This document shows positions 37,342 through 44,690 of a DNA stretch of 64,000 nt, in pieces. The position numbers and the translations under genes were made by a program. The notes below the pieces were generated by a model. That model was not told the origin of the DNA and ran no database searches. It saw nothing but the letters and a program-made list of their open reading frames with translations. The stretch is from Bacteroidota bacterium (GTDB lineage: Bacteria; Bacteroidota; Bacteroidia; Bacteroidales; Porphyromonadaceae). The stretch is from the NCBI GenBank assembly GCA_023389855.1, contig JAEWDZ010000004.1, forward strand, positions 124,001 to 188,000, read 5' to 3'. Every line of letters starts with the position of its first letter. Positions within the stretch are counted from its first letter, which is position 1.

Positions 37342-38568
37342 ATGGAAAAAGATAAGAGAAAACATAAAACTCTCCTCAAATACAAGGATTTAGTCCTAAA
37401 GAAAAGGCACCTCAGTTACAGACGTTTTCATGTAAAACAACGCTTGTATAAATGGTTCGTTTTATTAGGGCGCTTTATGGCTAAAGAGTTTATGCATATC
37501 TTCCGTGATATACGTACTCTTTTCATTGTTTTGGGTTTACCTGTTGTTTTAATAGGTGTATTTGGTTTTGCTCTTACTACAGACGTAGGCGAAATAAAGC
37601 TGCTGATTGTTTCTCCTGAAAATAATAGTTTTATTAATAAATTATCCCAGGAACTGGATGCCTCTGAGCACATAAAGGTCTTAGATATTCTCCCTCCCAG
37701 AAACAACTATCCCGATCTTTTTAAAAAACAACAAATTGATGCAATACTTACACTAGAGAAAAACTTTGAACAGTCTATTCTCCAAAACCACACTTACCAA
37801 CTAGAACTAAAAATTGACGGAGTAGACCCTAACGTTGCGTCCGTAGGCATAAGTAATATTTCGGGGGTAATACAAGACTTTCTAACTTCTTATGCCATGG
37901 AGGCTGGTATCTCCTTCCGATCGCCGATCGAGACCCATTTTACCCTACTTTTTAATCCTGAACTAAAAGCATCGTACTATTTTGTGCCTGGTGTTATGGG
38001 ATTTGTACTCATGATTATATGCGCCCTAATGACAAGTGTATCTATTGTCAAAGAAAAAGAGTACGGTTCCATGGACTTGTTACTTACGAGTCCGGCACAC
38101 CCAGGGATCATCATTCTATCCAAAGCCCTTCCCTACTTTATCCTAAGTATATTAGATATGATCCTGATCCTTCTTCTTGCAGCATTTGTATTGAAGGTAC
38201 CGTTGTCGGGTTCTATATCTGCATTAGTCTTTCTGACGATGTTGTTTATTTTAGTATCTCTTCTGCTTGGTTTGTTGATATCTTCCATTGCTAAAACACA
38301 GCTCACCGCTGTGATCATCAGTGGATGTGGTCTGTTACTACCCGTATCAATGATTTCGGGTATAATATTTCCTTTAGAAAGTATACCTCATTTTCTATAT
38401 TATGTAGCAATGATCAACCCAGCCACCTGGTTTGTTGATGCTGCTAAACAACTCATGATCCAGGGAGGCGGATGGAGCGATGTTCAATTGGCAATGTACA
38501 TCTTATCGGGGATGGCTGCATTGTTAGTAGCATTGTCTATTCTTTCGTTCAAAATCAAACCCCAATAA
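37342..38568 (+). CDS. ABC-2 type permease 1 (YbhS/YbhR-like)
   Basis: 408 residues. A basic N-terminus of about 50 residues precedes the first membrane helix (LFIVLGLPVVLIGVFGFALT, about 54-73). A periplasmic domain (75-205) is followed by five helices; the conserved LVPG-type motif (YYFVPGVMGFVLMIICALMTSVSIVKEKEYGSMDLLLTSP) appears near 212-252 and SGIIFPLESIP near 338. Such permeases export drugs or lipid-like compounds. It overlaps no neighbour; the second permease begins 14 bases later. Confidence 0.88.
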   Translation: MEKDKRKHKTLLKYKDLVLKKRHLSYRRFHVKQRLYKWFVLLGRFMAKEFMHIFRDIRTLFIVLGLPVVLIGVFGFALTTDVGEIKLLIVSPENNSFINKLSQELDASEHIKVLDILPPRNNYPDLFKKQQIDAILTLEKNFEQSILQNHTYQLELKIDGVDPNVASVGISNISGVIQDFLTSYAMEAGISFRSPIETHFTLLFNPELKASYYFVPGVMGFVLMIICALMTSVSIVKEKEYGSMDLLLTSPAHPGIIILSKALPYFILSILDMILILLLAAFVLKVPLSGSISALVFLTMLFILVSLLLGLLISSIAKTQLTAVIISGCGLLLPVSMISGIIFPLESIPHFLYYVAMINPATWFVDAAKQLMIQGGGWSDVQLAMYILSGMAALLVALSILSFKIKPQ

Positions 38569-38582
38569 ATCAAGAAGCCTTT

Positions 38583-39695
38583 ATGCTACGACATTTGCTA
38601 AGGAAAGAATTTTTACTCATAGCCAAAACACCTATGCTGTTTTGGATGAATACGCTTTATCCCATTGTTTTGCTATGTGTCGTTCCCTTCGCTACTTCGA
38701 TGGATATCAAGAGCCTTAAGACGGTAATCCTTGATGACGATAGAAGTTCTCTTAGCAAAGAACTTTCAGCGCATTTTTACCAATCGGGGTATTTTACCCC
38801 TGCAGAGCCAGACGAAGGAATCTCCTCTGCGGAGAAAGCACAAGAAATGATTGATAAGGGGAAAACAGATGTGATTATTGAAATTGTCGCTGGATTTGAA
38901 AAGAACATATTAACAGACAATACTGCCGATGTACTGCTCAAAGTAAATGCTGTAAATGCGACCAAAGGTAAATTATCCAATATTTATGTAGATCAGATAA
39001 TCAATAACTACAAGGAAGAACTGTCTCAAAAATTTCAACCTCAGCAGCGCAAAGCTATTGACTTTGTATATCAAACACTCTACAATCCAAATAGTGATTA
39101 CATGCCCTTTGTCTTGCCAGGTCTTATAGCCATCGTAATATGTATGACCGCTATGGTCATGCCTGCCATCAGCCTTGTACAAGAAAAAGAGCTAGGTACT
39201 ATTACTCAGCTAAATGCAACTCCAGTAAAAGGCTATATGGTAATGCTATCAAAAGCATTTCCATACTGGATAATTATTGCGGTCCTTATGCCCTTCAATA
39301 TTTTATTGGTTGGTATCATACACCATGTTTGGCCTAACGGAAGTATATGGGCTATAGAAGTTTATTCCATATTACTAGGGATTGCTTTTTCTCACATGAG
39401 TTTGGTTTTGGCAAATTATTCTTCACGTCTGCAACAACTAATGTTTATGATTATCTTTTTCATGTTCATTATCTTGCTAATGACTGGTATTTTCACTCCC
39501 GTAGAAGGGATGCCTATATGGGGGCAACTAATAGCCAAATCTTCGCCTCTCTACTATTATACTAGCGACATACGCACACTATACCTACGCAGGGGAGGCT
39601 TCTGTGATGTATGGCAAGGAATGATTATCGTAGGGGTATTTGCTGTAGGCTTTGCCTTATGGGCACTACTATCCTATCGAAAACAAGTTTCATGA
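38583..39695 (+). CDS. ABC-2 type permease 2 (YbhR/YbhS-like)
   Basis: 370 residues with the same layout as permease 1: helix one PMLFWMNTLYPIVLLCVVPFAT near 15-36, periplasmic domain to about 165, then five helices including FVLPGLIAIVICMTAMVMPAISLVQEKELGTITQLNATP near 177-215 and TGIFTPVEGMPIW near 300. An in-frame ATG at 38472 lies inside the upstream gene; the ATG at 38583 is preferred because it gives the family N-terminus (MLRHLLRKEFLLI). It is the last chromosomal gene before the prophage. Confidence 0.88.
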   Translation: MLRHLLRKEFLLIAKTPMLFWMNTLYPIVLLCVVPFATSMDIKSLKTVILDDDRSSLSKELSAHFYQSGYFTPAEPDEGISSAEKAQEMIDKGKTDVIIEIVAGFEKNILTDNTADVLLKVNAVNATKGKLSNIYVDQIINNYKEELSQKFQPQQRKAIDFVYQTLYNPNSDYMPFVLPGLIAIVICMTAMVMPAISLVQEKELGTITQLNATPVKGYMVMLSKAFPYWIIIAVLMPFNILLVGIIHHVWPNGSIWAIEVYSILLGIAFSHMSLVLANYSSRLQQLMFMIIFFMFIILLMTGIFTPVEGMPIWGQLIAKSSPLYYYTSDIRTLYLRRGGFCDVWQGMIIVGVFAVGFALWALLSYRKQVS

Positions 39696-39755
39696 AACGC
39701 TATACAATCCCTTTTTCTCCGCAATAAACATTGTAAATCAATGAGTTGCAAAAAT

Positions 39756-39842
39756 CGTACACGAAAACGTACACGAAACGCCCAATTTCAACACGATTTT
39801 GGGCGTTTTTTATTGCATTTTTTAAAATTGGCGTACACGAAA
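39756..39842. repeat. Three CGTACACGAAA repeats near the left prophage end
   Basis: The 11-mer CGTACACGAAA occurs at 39756-39766, 39768-39778 and 39832-39842. Position at the prophage border suggests arm-type integrase binding sites or part of attL; the core crossover site cannot be set without the other end. Confidence 0.45.
39778..39811 (+). terminator. Terminator facing out of the ABC operon
   Basis: ACGCCCAA (39778-39785) pairs with TTGGGCGT (39799-39806) and is followed by TTTTTATT. It can terminate the plus-strand efflux operon, though it may belong to phage DNA. Confidence 0.7.
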
Positions 39843-39867
39843 GAAGCCCGGCACAAAACCGGGCTTC
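39843..39867 (-). terminator. Terminator of the prophage late operon
   Basis: GAAGCCCGG/CCGGGCTTC, perfect 9-bp stem with 7-nt loop. On the minus strand it follows the last lysis gene by about 60 bases and is followed by TTTCG. It probably ends the long late transcript. Confidence 0.65.
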
Positions 39868-39928
39868 AACATTGTTCCCTGGTGCAACTCCGGGGCTTTC
39901 GCAACAATGTGGGTGCAAAGTTATGAAT

Positions 39929-40561
39929 TTATTGCAAAATCTTCACGATTCCTTGAAGCATCTTTTTTATCCAATTGACAAATGGCGTTCTTTTCAGGTA
40001 AAGCAACACCGTCATGCAAAGCAACGCAAGGAAAAAGATATAACGCCAATGGTAAGGGTCGGGGGTTGGTTCTTGCTGTTTGTCGATTGATTCTTCAACC
40101 TTGGCGACGTTGTCGGAACTTTCTGATTCGTGTTTGTCGCTTGACTCCTCACTTTCACCCTTTTCTTCAACATTGGATTCAATCACCGTTTGTTTTATAG
40201 ACTTGACCGAACCTTTGATGTTTCCGAAGTTGTGGACATCGACATTCGCATTTGTCGCCCCCTTGGGGCTTGTGTCCATACTCTCGAAATTTTCATCTTC
40301 CAAATCCTTGAAAGTTTTTGTAAAATCTTCAAGTTTTGGTTCGGGTTCTGCAACGGTCGGCGGGAAAAACTCAATTTCGGTGATTGTGATTTTCCCTTGC
40401 TCCGTTCGTGTCGTGTCCACAATCTTGTTTGTTTGCTCACTTACCACCTTTTCAGTTGTTAGGCTGTCGGTGGTTTCATAGTTTGTTTTTGCAACCTTGC
40501 GGGTTGTGCCACAAGATGTAAGCAACACAAGCAAGGCAATAAATGTGATAATCTTTTTCAT
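39929..40561 (-). CDS. Phage lipoprotein with C-terminal membrane helix, candidate unimolecular spanin
   Basis: 210 residues. The N-terminus is a lipoprotein signal, MKKIITFIALLVLLTSC, with Cys17 as lipid site followed by Gly. The middle is long, polar and rich in Glu, Ser and Lys. One transmembrane helix (about 173-190, YIFFLALLCMTVLLYL) lies near the C-terminus and is followed by a basic amphipathic tail. A lipid anchor in the outer membrane plus a C-terminal inner-membrane helix is the plan of u-spanins such as phage T1 gp11, which fuse the two membranes at lysis. It is the last gene of the late operon, overlaps the DUF5675 gene by 4 bases and lies beside the endolysin. No sequence similarity is claimed; the call rests on topology and location. 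Confidence 0.6.
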   Translation of the reverse strand: MKKIITFIALLVLLTSCGTTRKVAKTNYETTDSLTTEKVVSEQTNKIVDTTRTEQGKITITEIEFFPPTVAEPEPKLEDFTKTFKDLEDENFESMDTSPKGATNANVDVHNFGNIKGSVKSIKQTVIESNVEEKGESEESSDKHESESSDNVAKVEESIDKQQEPTPDPYHWRYIFFLALLCMTVLLYLKRTPFVNWIKKMLQGIVKILQ

Positions 40562-40986
40562 ATTACTTCAATTGTGATTTGTTCGTTCTTGGAAATCGCG
40601 GATTTGCACCGTTTCACCAACTCGATTTCGTAAGGGGTTGAATTTACCACCTTGCCTTTGACCTTGTTTTCGCCAAGCAAAATGCACCCGGACGTGTCCT
40701 TTACGGTGTTCCCTCGATGAATCAAGATTCCATCGAAGTGTGGCACGTCAAGAATCCGGGGCAAATCGCGCCCGAACTTTGGCGAACAATTGACAATGAC
40801 GTTGTACGTTCCAAAGGGAATTGCCGTGTGGTGCTTCACCTTTGCTTCTTCGCCATCGAATCGTCCATTGTGGTTCTTGTCGCGGCTGACATCTTCCAAG
40901 GTATCGCAGAAGCGCACGCCATCAATGAACAATGTTCCGATGGTGTACGTTTCGCCAAAGAATCTTCGTTTTAACGTCAAATTCAT
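40558..40986 (-). CDS. DUF5675 family phage protein
   Basis: 142 residues. It fits DUF5675: LTLKRRFFGETYTIGTLFIDG at the start, CDTLED near 26, AIPFGTYNVIV near 53, and a terminal core FDGILIHRGNTVKDTSGCILLGENK near 80-105 containing the conserved His and Cys. The IHxGN...GCIL arrangement recalls L,D-transpeptidase-type folds, but no activity is proven. The start at 40986 is set by an ATGA overlap with the endolysin gene. Genes of this family commonly accompany lysis genes in Bacteroidetes phages. Confidence 0.75.
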   Translation of the reverse strand: MNLTLKRRFFGETYTIGTLFIDGVRFCDTLEDVSRDKNHNGRFDGEEAKVKHHTAIPFGTYNVIVNCSPKFGRDLPRILDVPHFDGILIHRGNTVKDTSGCILLGENKVKGKVVNSTPYEIELVKRCKSAISKNEQITIEVI

Positions 40987-41561
40987 AACGTCTTGATTGA
41001 ATTTAGACGATTGACCCAACCTTTCAAGAATCGTTTGTTCGTGTGTTTCAACAACTCTTTTTCGGTTGCCTTTCGCCCGATTTTCTTTTCATACTTCGCA
41101 ATGCTTGCGTTCACAATGTCGTTCAGGAACTCCAAACGTGCTTCAAAAAGGGCATCAAACAGTTCGTCGGGGTCTGCAAAATTGACCGCTTGCAACGTCC
41201 TGTTCCCAACGATTCCGTCGGGTTCAACGCCAAGCAATCTTTGCGGAATGACAATGCCGTGTTTGCCCGAACTCCAAACCCAATCCACCAAGATGTTTGC
41301 AATCTTTTGGGAATGGATATTGTCGGCTTTCCAACGATTCCAATAATGGGGTTTTAATACCCTGTTCATCACGTCCACATCGGAAAGCATCTTCAAGTCC
41401 TGAACGTCAATGTCGCCGTCGCCGTCCTTGTCATAGCCCACATTGCGCCACGTTCCAATCGTAACGCCTTTGTTTGTTGCGCCGCCCGCATCTGCCGGGT
41501 CGTCCACAAATCCGCCCTCCCACTTCAAGATGAACGGTAATAAAATATCAACTTTCGCCAT
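40983..41561 (-). CDS. Phage endolysin, glycoside hydrolase family 108 (N-acetylmuramidase)
   Basis: 192 residues without a signal peptide. KWEGGFVDDPADAGGATNKGVTIGTW at residues 13-38 is the GH108 catalytic region; Glu15 of the EGG motif is the expected acid. A peptidoglycan-binding-3 region follows (about 100-190, LLGVEPDGIVGNRTLQAVN). Between them residues 44-55, DKDGDGDIDVQD, form a textbook EF-hand calcium loop inserted into the catalytic domain. It must reach the periplasm through a holin, probably the membrane protein encoded directly upstream. ATGA overlap with the next lysis gene. Confidence 0.88.
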   Translation of the reverse strand: MAKVDILLPFILKWEGGFVDDPADAGGATNKGVTIGTWRNVGYDKDGDGDIDVQDLKMLSDVDVMNRVLKPHYWNRWKADNIHSQKIANILVDWVWSSGKHGIVIPQRLLGVEPDGIVGNRTLQAVNFADPDELFDALFEARLEFLNDIVNASIAKYEKKIGRKATEKELLKHTNKRFLKGWVNRLNSIKTL

Positions 41562-41581
41562 ACCTTATTATATGTTATTCA

Positions 41582-42184
41582 TTATATGGGGGGTAAAAGA
41601 TATTGAACACTCATTGCAACATAGTGAAGAATCGAACGCACTTCATCTTCGTTTACGTCGGCTTCGTGCGTGAACTCGCAAAAGATTGAACCGACCCAAT
41701 CGTGCGCATTGTCGCTTAATCGCTTGATTGCAACCTTGCTTGTTCCGCAAGCTGAAAGAAGCGATTTTGCGTACCTGTCTTGCACTTGCGTGTCGATGTC
41801 GTCGAAGAACATATAAAGGTTTTTCGCCATATCCGCACAAAATGTTGCACACTCGCACATTTTGAGGTTCTGCATCTTGGGTTTCATTGATTCAACGCCC
41901 TTGCGCTTCGATTCAAAATAAATACTTACCATTGATTCGTTGCCAAGGGGGTGTGGCTGCACTATATACACGCGGTCAGCGTGTAATCGGTGCAATGCTT
42001 CCCACAATTCGCCGTGTACGATTGCCGAATTGTCGGCACGTCGCTTCTTCTTATCTGCACTCTCGTTGCGGATTTGCTCAATCTTCAAGTCCGTCATTTT
42101 GTCTTTGGTCTTTTGGTTGTATGCGAACCACGCAACGATAATTGTTCCTAACGCGCTAATGATAGCCGGGATATATTCCATCAT
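41582..42184 (-). CDS. Phage membrane-anchored protein, candidate holin or lysis regulator
   Basis: 200 residues. One N-terminal helix (YIPAIISALGTIIVAWFAY, about 4-22) is followed by a charged coiled coil (24-50) and a soluble domain of about 150 residues (IVHGELWEALHRLHADRVYIVQPHP). The soluble part loosely resembles a GAF-like fold. A single helix and its place directly before the endolysin favour a holin or a protein that times lysis, but it is longer than most holins. Two adjacent ATGs (42184 and 42181) are possible starts. Confidence 0.5.
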   Translation of the reverse strand: MMEYIPAIISALGTIIVAWFAYNQKTKDKMTDLKIEQIRNESADKKKRRADNSAIVHGELWEALHRLHADRVYIVQPHPLGNESMVSIYFESKRKGVESMKPKMQNLKMCECATFCADMAKNLYMFFDDIDTQVQDRYAKSLLSACGTSKVAIKRLSDNAHDWVGSIFCEFTHEADVNEDEVRSILHYVAMSVQYLLPPI

Positions 42185-42190
42185 TTCGAT

Positions 42191-42608
42191 TTAAGTAAAT
42201 TGAAAACATTTACCGACCTTGACAATTGTTGTGTCCATTGGGTACAAAGACAAAGGCGGCAAGCCACTTTCACTTCGTTTCTTGTTTATGATGGGCAAAT
42301 TGCTTTCCGCCTTTTGAATTGCAGAAATCAAAATGTCCGACCCGGTAAAACAAGAACGTCTTTCCACAACGGGTGTTCCATCGTTTTTTTGGGTGTGATA
42401 ATCGCCGTTTTCGTCGGGCGATTCGTTGAATGTGGCAAGCACAACTTATATTTGCATTCGTAATGCCGGACGCATTCTTTCCCGGATATTTTGTTGGCTG
42501 AATGATTATTTTTTCAATCAGGATTCGGCGATTGAACAATTCTTCAATCTCGATTCCATTGCCAATTACCACGTCCGATTCAATACCAAGTTCACAAAAT
42601 TTTGCCAT
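42191..42608 (-). pseudogene. Phage hypothetical gene interrupted by a +1 frameshift
   Basis: Two overlapping minus-strand frames look like one gene. The first (start 42608) codes well up to KYPGKNASGITNANI; the second (42191-42445) continues sensibly with VVLATFNESPDENG and ends in RRSCFTGSDILI...VKVGKCFQFT. Joining them needs a shift of +1 near 42446 and gives about 138 residues. No domain is recognised. The shift could be a mutation, a sequencing error or programmed; no canonical signal was found. Confidence 0.5.
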
Positions 42609-42626
42609 CGGTATTCGGTTTAATGT

Positions 42627-43013
42627 TTAGTTTGACAATGTGTTTACCAAAAGTGCATCCAAATCCTCGGTAAACTGCAGGTATTCCTTGTAATCGGCAA
42701 CCGCCTTTTCATCAACAGCAACGCCAAGGACGTGTTTGTTGTATGAATTTACAAGGTCAAATTCTGCTGTTTCGTCAAGAACTGAACGAATGATTGCTTT
42801 CTTGATGTTCGCCTTTGTGGGCTTGTTGAACGTGCGTATTTCGTAGCACTTCCAACCAACCTGAACTTCCTTGTCCTGACCATCAGGAATGCCCATTTCG
42901 GGTTCGATGTTAAAGCGATAAAGGAAAGAACCGTCGTTGTCTTTCTCTAATACGGCGGGCGTACCGTGCGCCAAGTCATAATGCGCGTTTGCTTCGATTG
43001 AATTTAATTTCAT
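42627..43013 (-). CDS. Phage hypothetical protein between template repeat and lysis genes
   Basis: 128 residues, acidic, predicted soluble alpha/beta. Residues 1-55 look like beta strands (AHYDLAHGTPAVLEKDNDGSF, VQVGWKCYEIRTF), the rest helical (KANIKKAIIRSVLD, ADYKEYLQFTEDLDALL). No known domain; it is neither a reverse transcriptase nor, as far as I can judge, an Avd-type DGR accessory protein, although it sits where those usually are. Its start codon is only 3 bases from a copy of the prophage near-palindrome. Confidence 0.6.
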   Translation of the reverse strand: MKLNSIEANAHYDLAHGTPAVLEKDNDGSFLYRFNIEPEMGIPDGQDKEVQVGWKCYEIRTFNKPTKANIKKAIIRSVLDETAEFDLVNSYNKHVLGVAVDEKAVADYKEYLQFTEDLDALLVNTLSN

Positions 43014-43016
43014 ATT

Positions 43017-43033
43017 GTTTTACTATAAAATAC
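43017..43033. promoter_or_regulatory. Prophage near-palindrome, copy 1
   Basis: GTTTTACTATAAAATAC, 3 bases upstream of the 42627-43013 start. Family consensus GTTTTATAGTAAAAC (either strand): six intergenic copies in the prophage. Confidence 0.5.
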
Positions 43034-43372
43034 GTTTGCTTGTATATTAGGATTCTTCGGGCGAAGCCCTACCAAAACCGTTTTACTCATTTTATTTTTT
43101 GCCGTGGGTTTCCCCACTCATTGAATCCCGGTTGGATTGTTTTTGTGGCAAGGTTTCCCATATGCAACTATATTTTTACAAGCATAGCTGAGAACCGATA
43201 TTCGCATTCGTATTCGACGGCGTATTATTCGTATTCGCATAGACGAACCCCGCATTCGTCATATTATTCGCATTACCGCTGAGCAAAACGTCACGACATC
43301 GGACAACCTTATTTATTTTTCATTCAATCATCGAATTTCCGTCATTCAATTGTTGGTTCGATTTGGGGCGTT
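43034..43372 (-). ncRNA. Putative DGR template RNA region
   Basis: The space between the tail adhesin stop codon (43373) and the next gene carries the template repeat at its centre, 77 bases of spacer before it and about 150 after. The 3' part holds hairpins such as AGGGCTTCGCCC (minus strand, around 43060-43070) and GTGGG/CCCAC (near 43104-43117). In known DGRs the template RNA extends beyond the repeat on both sides. The limits are approximate. Confidence 0.45.
43181..43295 (-). repeat. DGR template repeat (TR)
   Basis: 115 bases aligned without gaps to the variable region 218 bases away; 94 are identical. Of 31 adenines on the coding (minus) strand 17 differ in the variable region, against 4 of 84 other bases. 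Read in the adhesin frame it contains ten AAT codons, which give the widest choice of amino acids under adenine mutagenesis. It is non-coding: in frame it soon ends in TAA. Confidence 0.92.
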
Positions 43373-43379
43373 TCACGCC
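43367..43379 (-). other. Hairpin just downstream of the variable region
   Basis: Minus strand GGCGT-GAA-ACGCC, overlapping the adhesin stop codon and about 20 bases past the variable region. In the Bordetella phage BPP-1 DGR a hairpin in the same place promotes retrohoming. Confidence 0.45.
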
Positions 43380-44689
43380 GTTTCGATTCGCGGGAAAAAG
43401 CAAAGCCGAGAACCGACAGACGCATACGTACGCGATGGCGTATTAAGCGTAGACGCATAAACGAACCCCGCATTCGTCGTATAATACGCAGTACCGCCGA
43501 ACAAAACGCCACGTTCACTTACGCTACTTTCGGGAATACCTGTATAAAAGTAGTCGCAAAAATACGTTGTTGAACCACCACCAATTTCCAACGGCATAAT
43601 CTCGCCATCTTCACCAAGAATCAAGGCTTTTACATAACCCTCTTTTCGTGGTAAGTTGCCACGCAACTTGTAATTCGCCATGCCTGGACTTGTGAAATTT
43701 TCGGGTTCGTCGCAAACGTAAAATTCCGACAATCCGCCGTCGGCATCGGACTGAATGATTGCTTTGCAACCGTCCGTCCACTTCCATATATGACCGAATG
43801 GATTTTCAACACCTCGATATGATGGAACGCCAACAACTGTTGTTGTGGTGTCATACTCGCGTGGCATTGTAAAATCAACAACGCCCGTGTGGTTTCCAAG
43901 GCTGTTCGTTGTTCCGCAGGGGATAAACGGATTGTAACCGTTGAAATTTAACCATTTCGTGCCGTTCAAGGTTGTAACGCCCGCACCCAATCCGCCTTGG
44001 TGATAACCGTTTTCGTCCAAAGCCGCGTTGAAAGTCGCCTGACAATTGAAATTGGCATACTCAACCGCATACAACCACCACATCTTGCGGTGTGATTGGT
44101 ACAAGTTGCAATTCCATTCGGTCGAACCTCTCTTTCGCGCGTATGTGCGGAAATTGGTTAATGAAATAGACGTTGCGGGCATTCCAAGCATTGTTCGATA
44201 TGTACCATCGCGGCTTGAATCATTGTTGCCACCGCGATAATCTGCATCGGTATTAACAACCGCCGCCAACTTGGTTGTCGAACGTTGAACGGTTGCTTCA
44301 ACGGCTGAAATGTAGTCCTTGCGCCAAAGGTGGAAACCGGGCAATGCTTCGGTTGAAAGCAAGCAACGGTTGATTGTGCCGTTTGTTTCAAAACGAACGT
44401 ACACGTCCGGCATTTCGACCATATATTGACCATCTGCACCCGTGAGGTTCGCCGCCGCGCCATTGTCGCGCTTGGTCGAATCGTTTGCGTGCAAGTAGTA
44501 GTTCACCGTGCCATCGTCGGTTAAGACGCAACGACGCATAAGGGATTGAAGCGGTAAGGATTGGTGAAGTTCCATCTTACCAACACGGGTTGGAATAGGA
44601 TTTGAAACGGTCGAATCCCATTCAATGCCGTAAAAATAATCATACGCAAAGGTTGGCTTTGTGCCACCCACTCCAATAAGTAAGCCCAT
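43373..44689 (-). CDS. DGR-diversified phage tail adhesin with C-type-lectin-like domain
   Basis: 438 residues, probably the receptor-binding protein at the tail tip. The C-terminal half has marks of the formylglycine-enzyme/C-type-lectin fold used by DGR targets: GVENPFGHIWKWTDG near 293-307, GMANYKLRGN near 347, and the final GSRLCFFPR. Residues about 392-430 are encoded by the variable region; ten positions that are AAT in the template read here T, Y, Y, N, S, L, N, R, Y, S. These surface residues would set the receptor. The N-terminus presumably attaches to the tail fibre proteins encoded upstream. Stop codon verified as TGA at 43373-43375. It starts 1 base after the preceding gene. Confidence 0.88.
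   Translation of the reverse strand: MGLLIGVGGTKPTFAYDYFYGIEWDSTVSNPIPTRVGKMELHQSLPLQSLMRRCVLTDDGTVNYYLHANDSTKRDNGAAANLTGADGQYMVEMPDVYVRFETNGTINRCLLSTEALPGFHLWRKDYISAVEATVQRSTTKLAAVVNTDADYRGGNNDSSRDGTYRTMLGMPATSISLTNFRTYARKRGSTEWNCNLYQSHRKMWWLYAVEYANFNCQATFNAALDENGYHQGGLGAGVTTLNGTKWLNFNGYNPFIPCGTTNSLGNHTGVVDFTMPREYDTTTTVVGVPSYRGVENPFGHIWKWTDGCKAIIQSDADGGLSEFYVCDEPENFTSPGMANYKLRGNLPRKEGYVKALILGEDGEIMPLEIGGGSTTYFCDYFYTGIPESSVSERGVLFGGTAYYTTNAGFVYASTLNTPSRTYASVGSRLCFFPRIETA
43399..43513 (-). repeat. DGR variable region (VR)
   Basis: 3' end of the adhesin gene, counterpart of the template repeat. 17 of 21 differences are at template adenines, giving codons such as ACT, TAT, TCT, CTT and CGT where the template has AAT. 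The four other differences (template to VR, coding strand: C to T twice, G to A, T to C) are all transitions and mostly silent, as expected of later drift. Confidence 0.92.
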
Positions 44690-44690
44690 A

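Noticed and set aside
39696..39928. tRNA gene as integration site
   Set aside because: No cloverleaf or T-arm sequence is present at the junction.
39741..40090. Possible integrase remnant at the left prophage end
   Set aside because: The short plus-strand frames contain no tyrosine recombinase motifs, and the sequence is explained by terminators and repeats.
42627..43013. DGR accessory protein (Avd) next to the template repeat
   Set aside because: The sequence is half beta-strand and acidic, unlike the basic four-helix Avd proteins.
43034..43372. Simple 3' duplication of the adhesin gene instead of a DGR
   Set aside because: A decayed duplicate would show changes at all bases; here they cluster at adenines and the template is rich in AAT codons.
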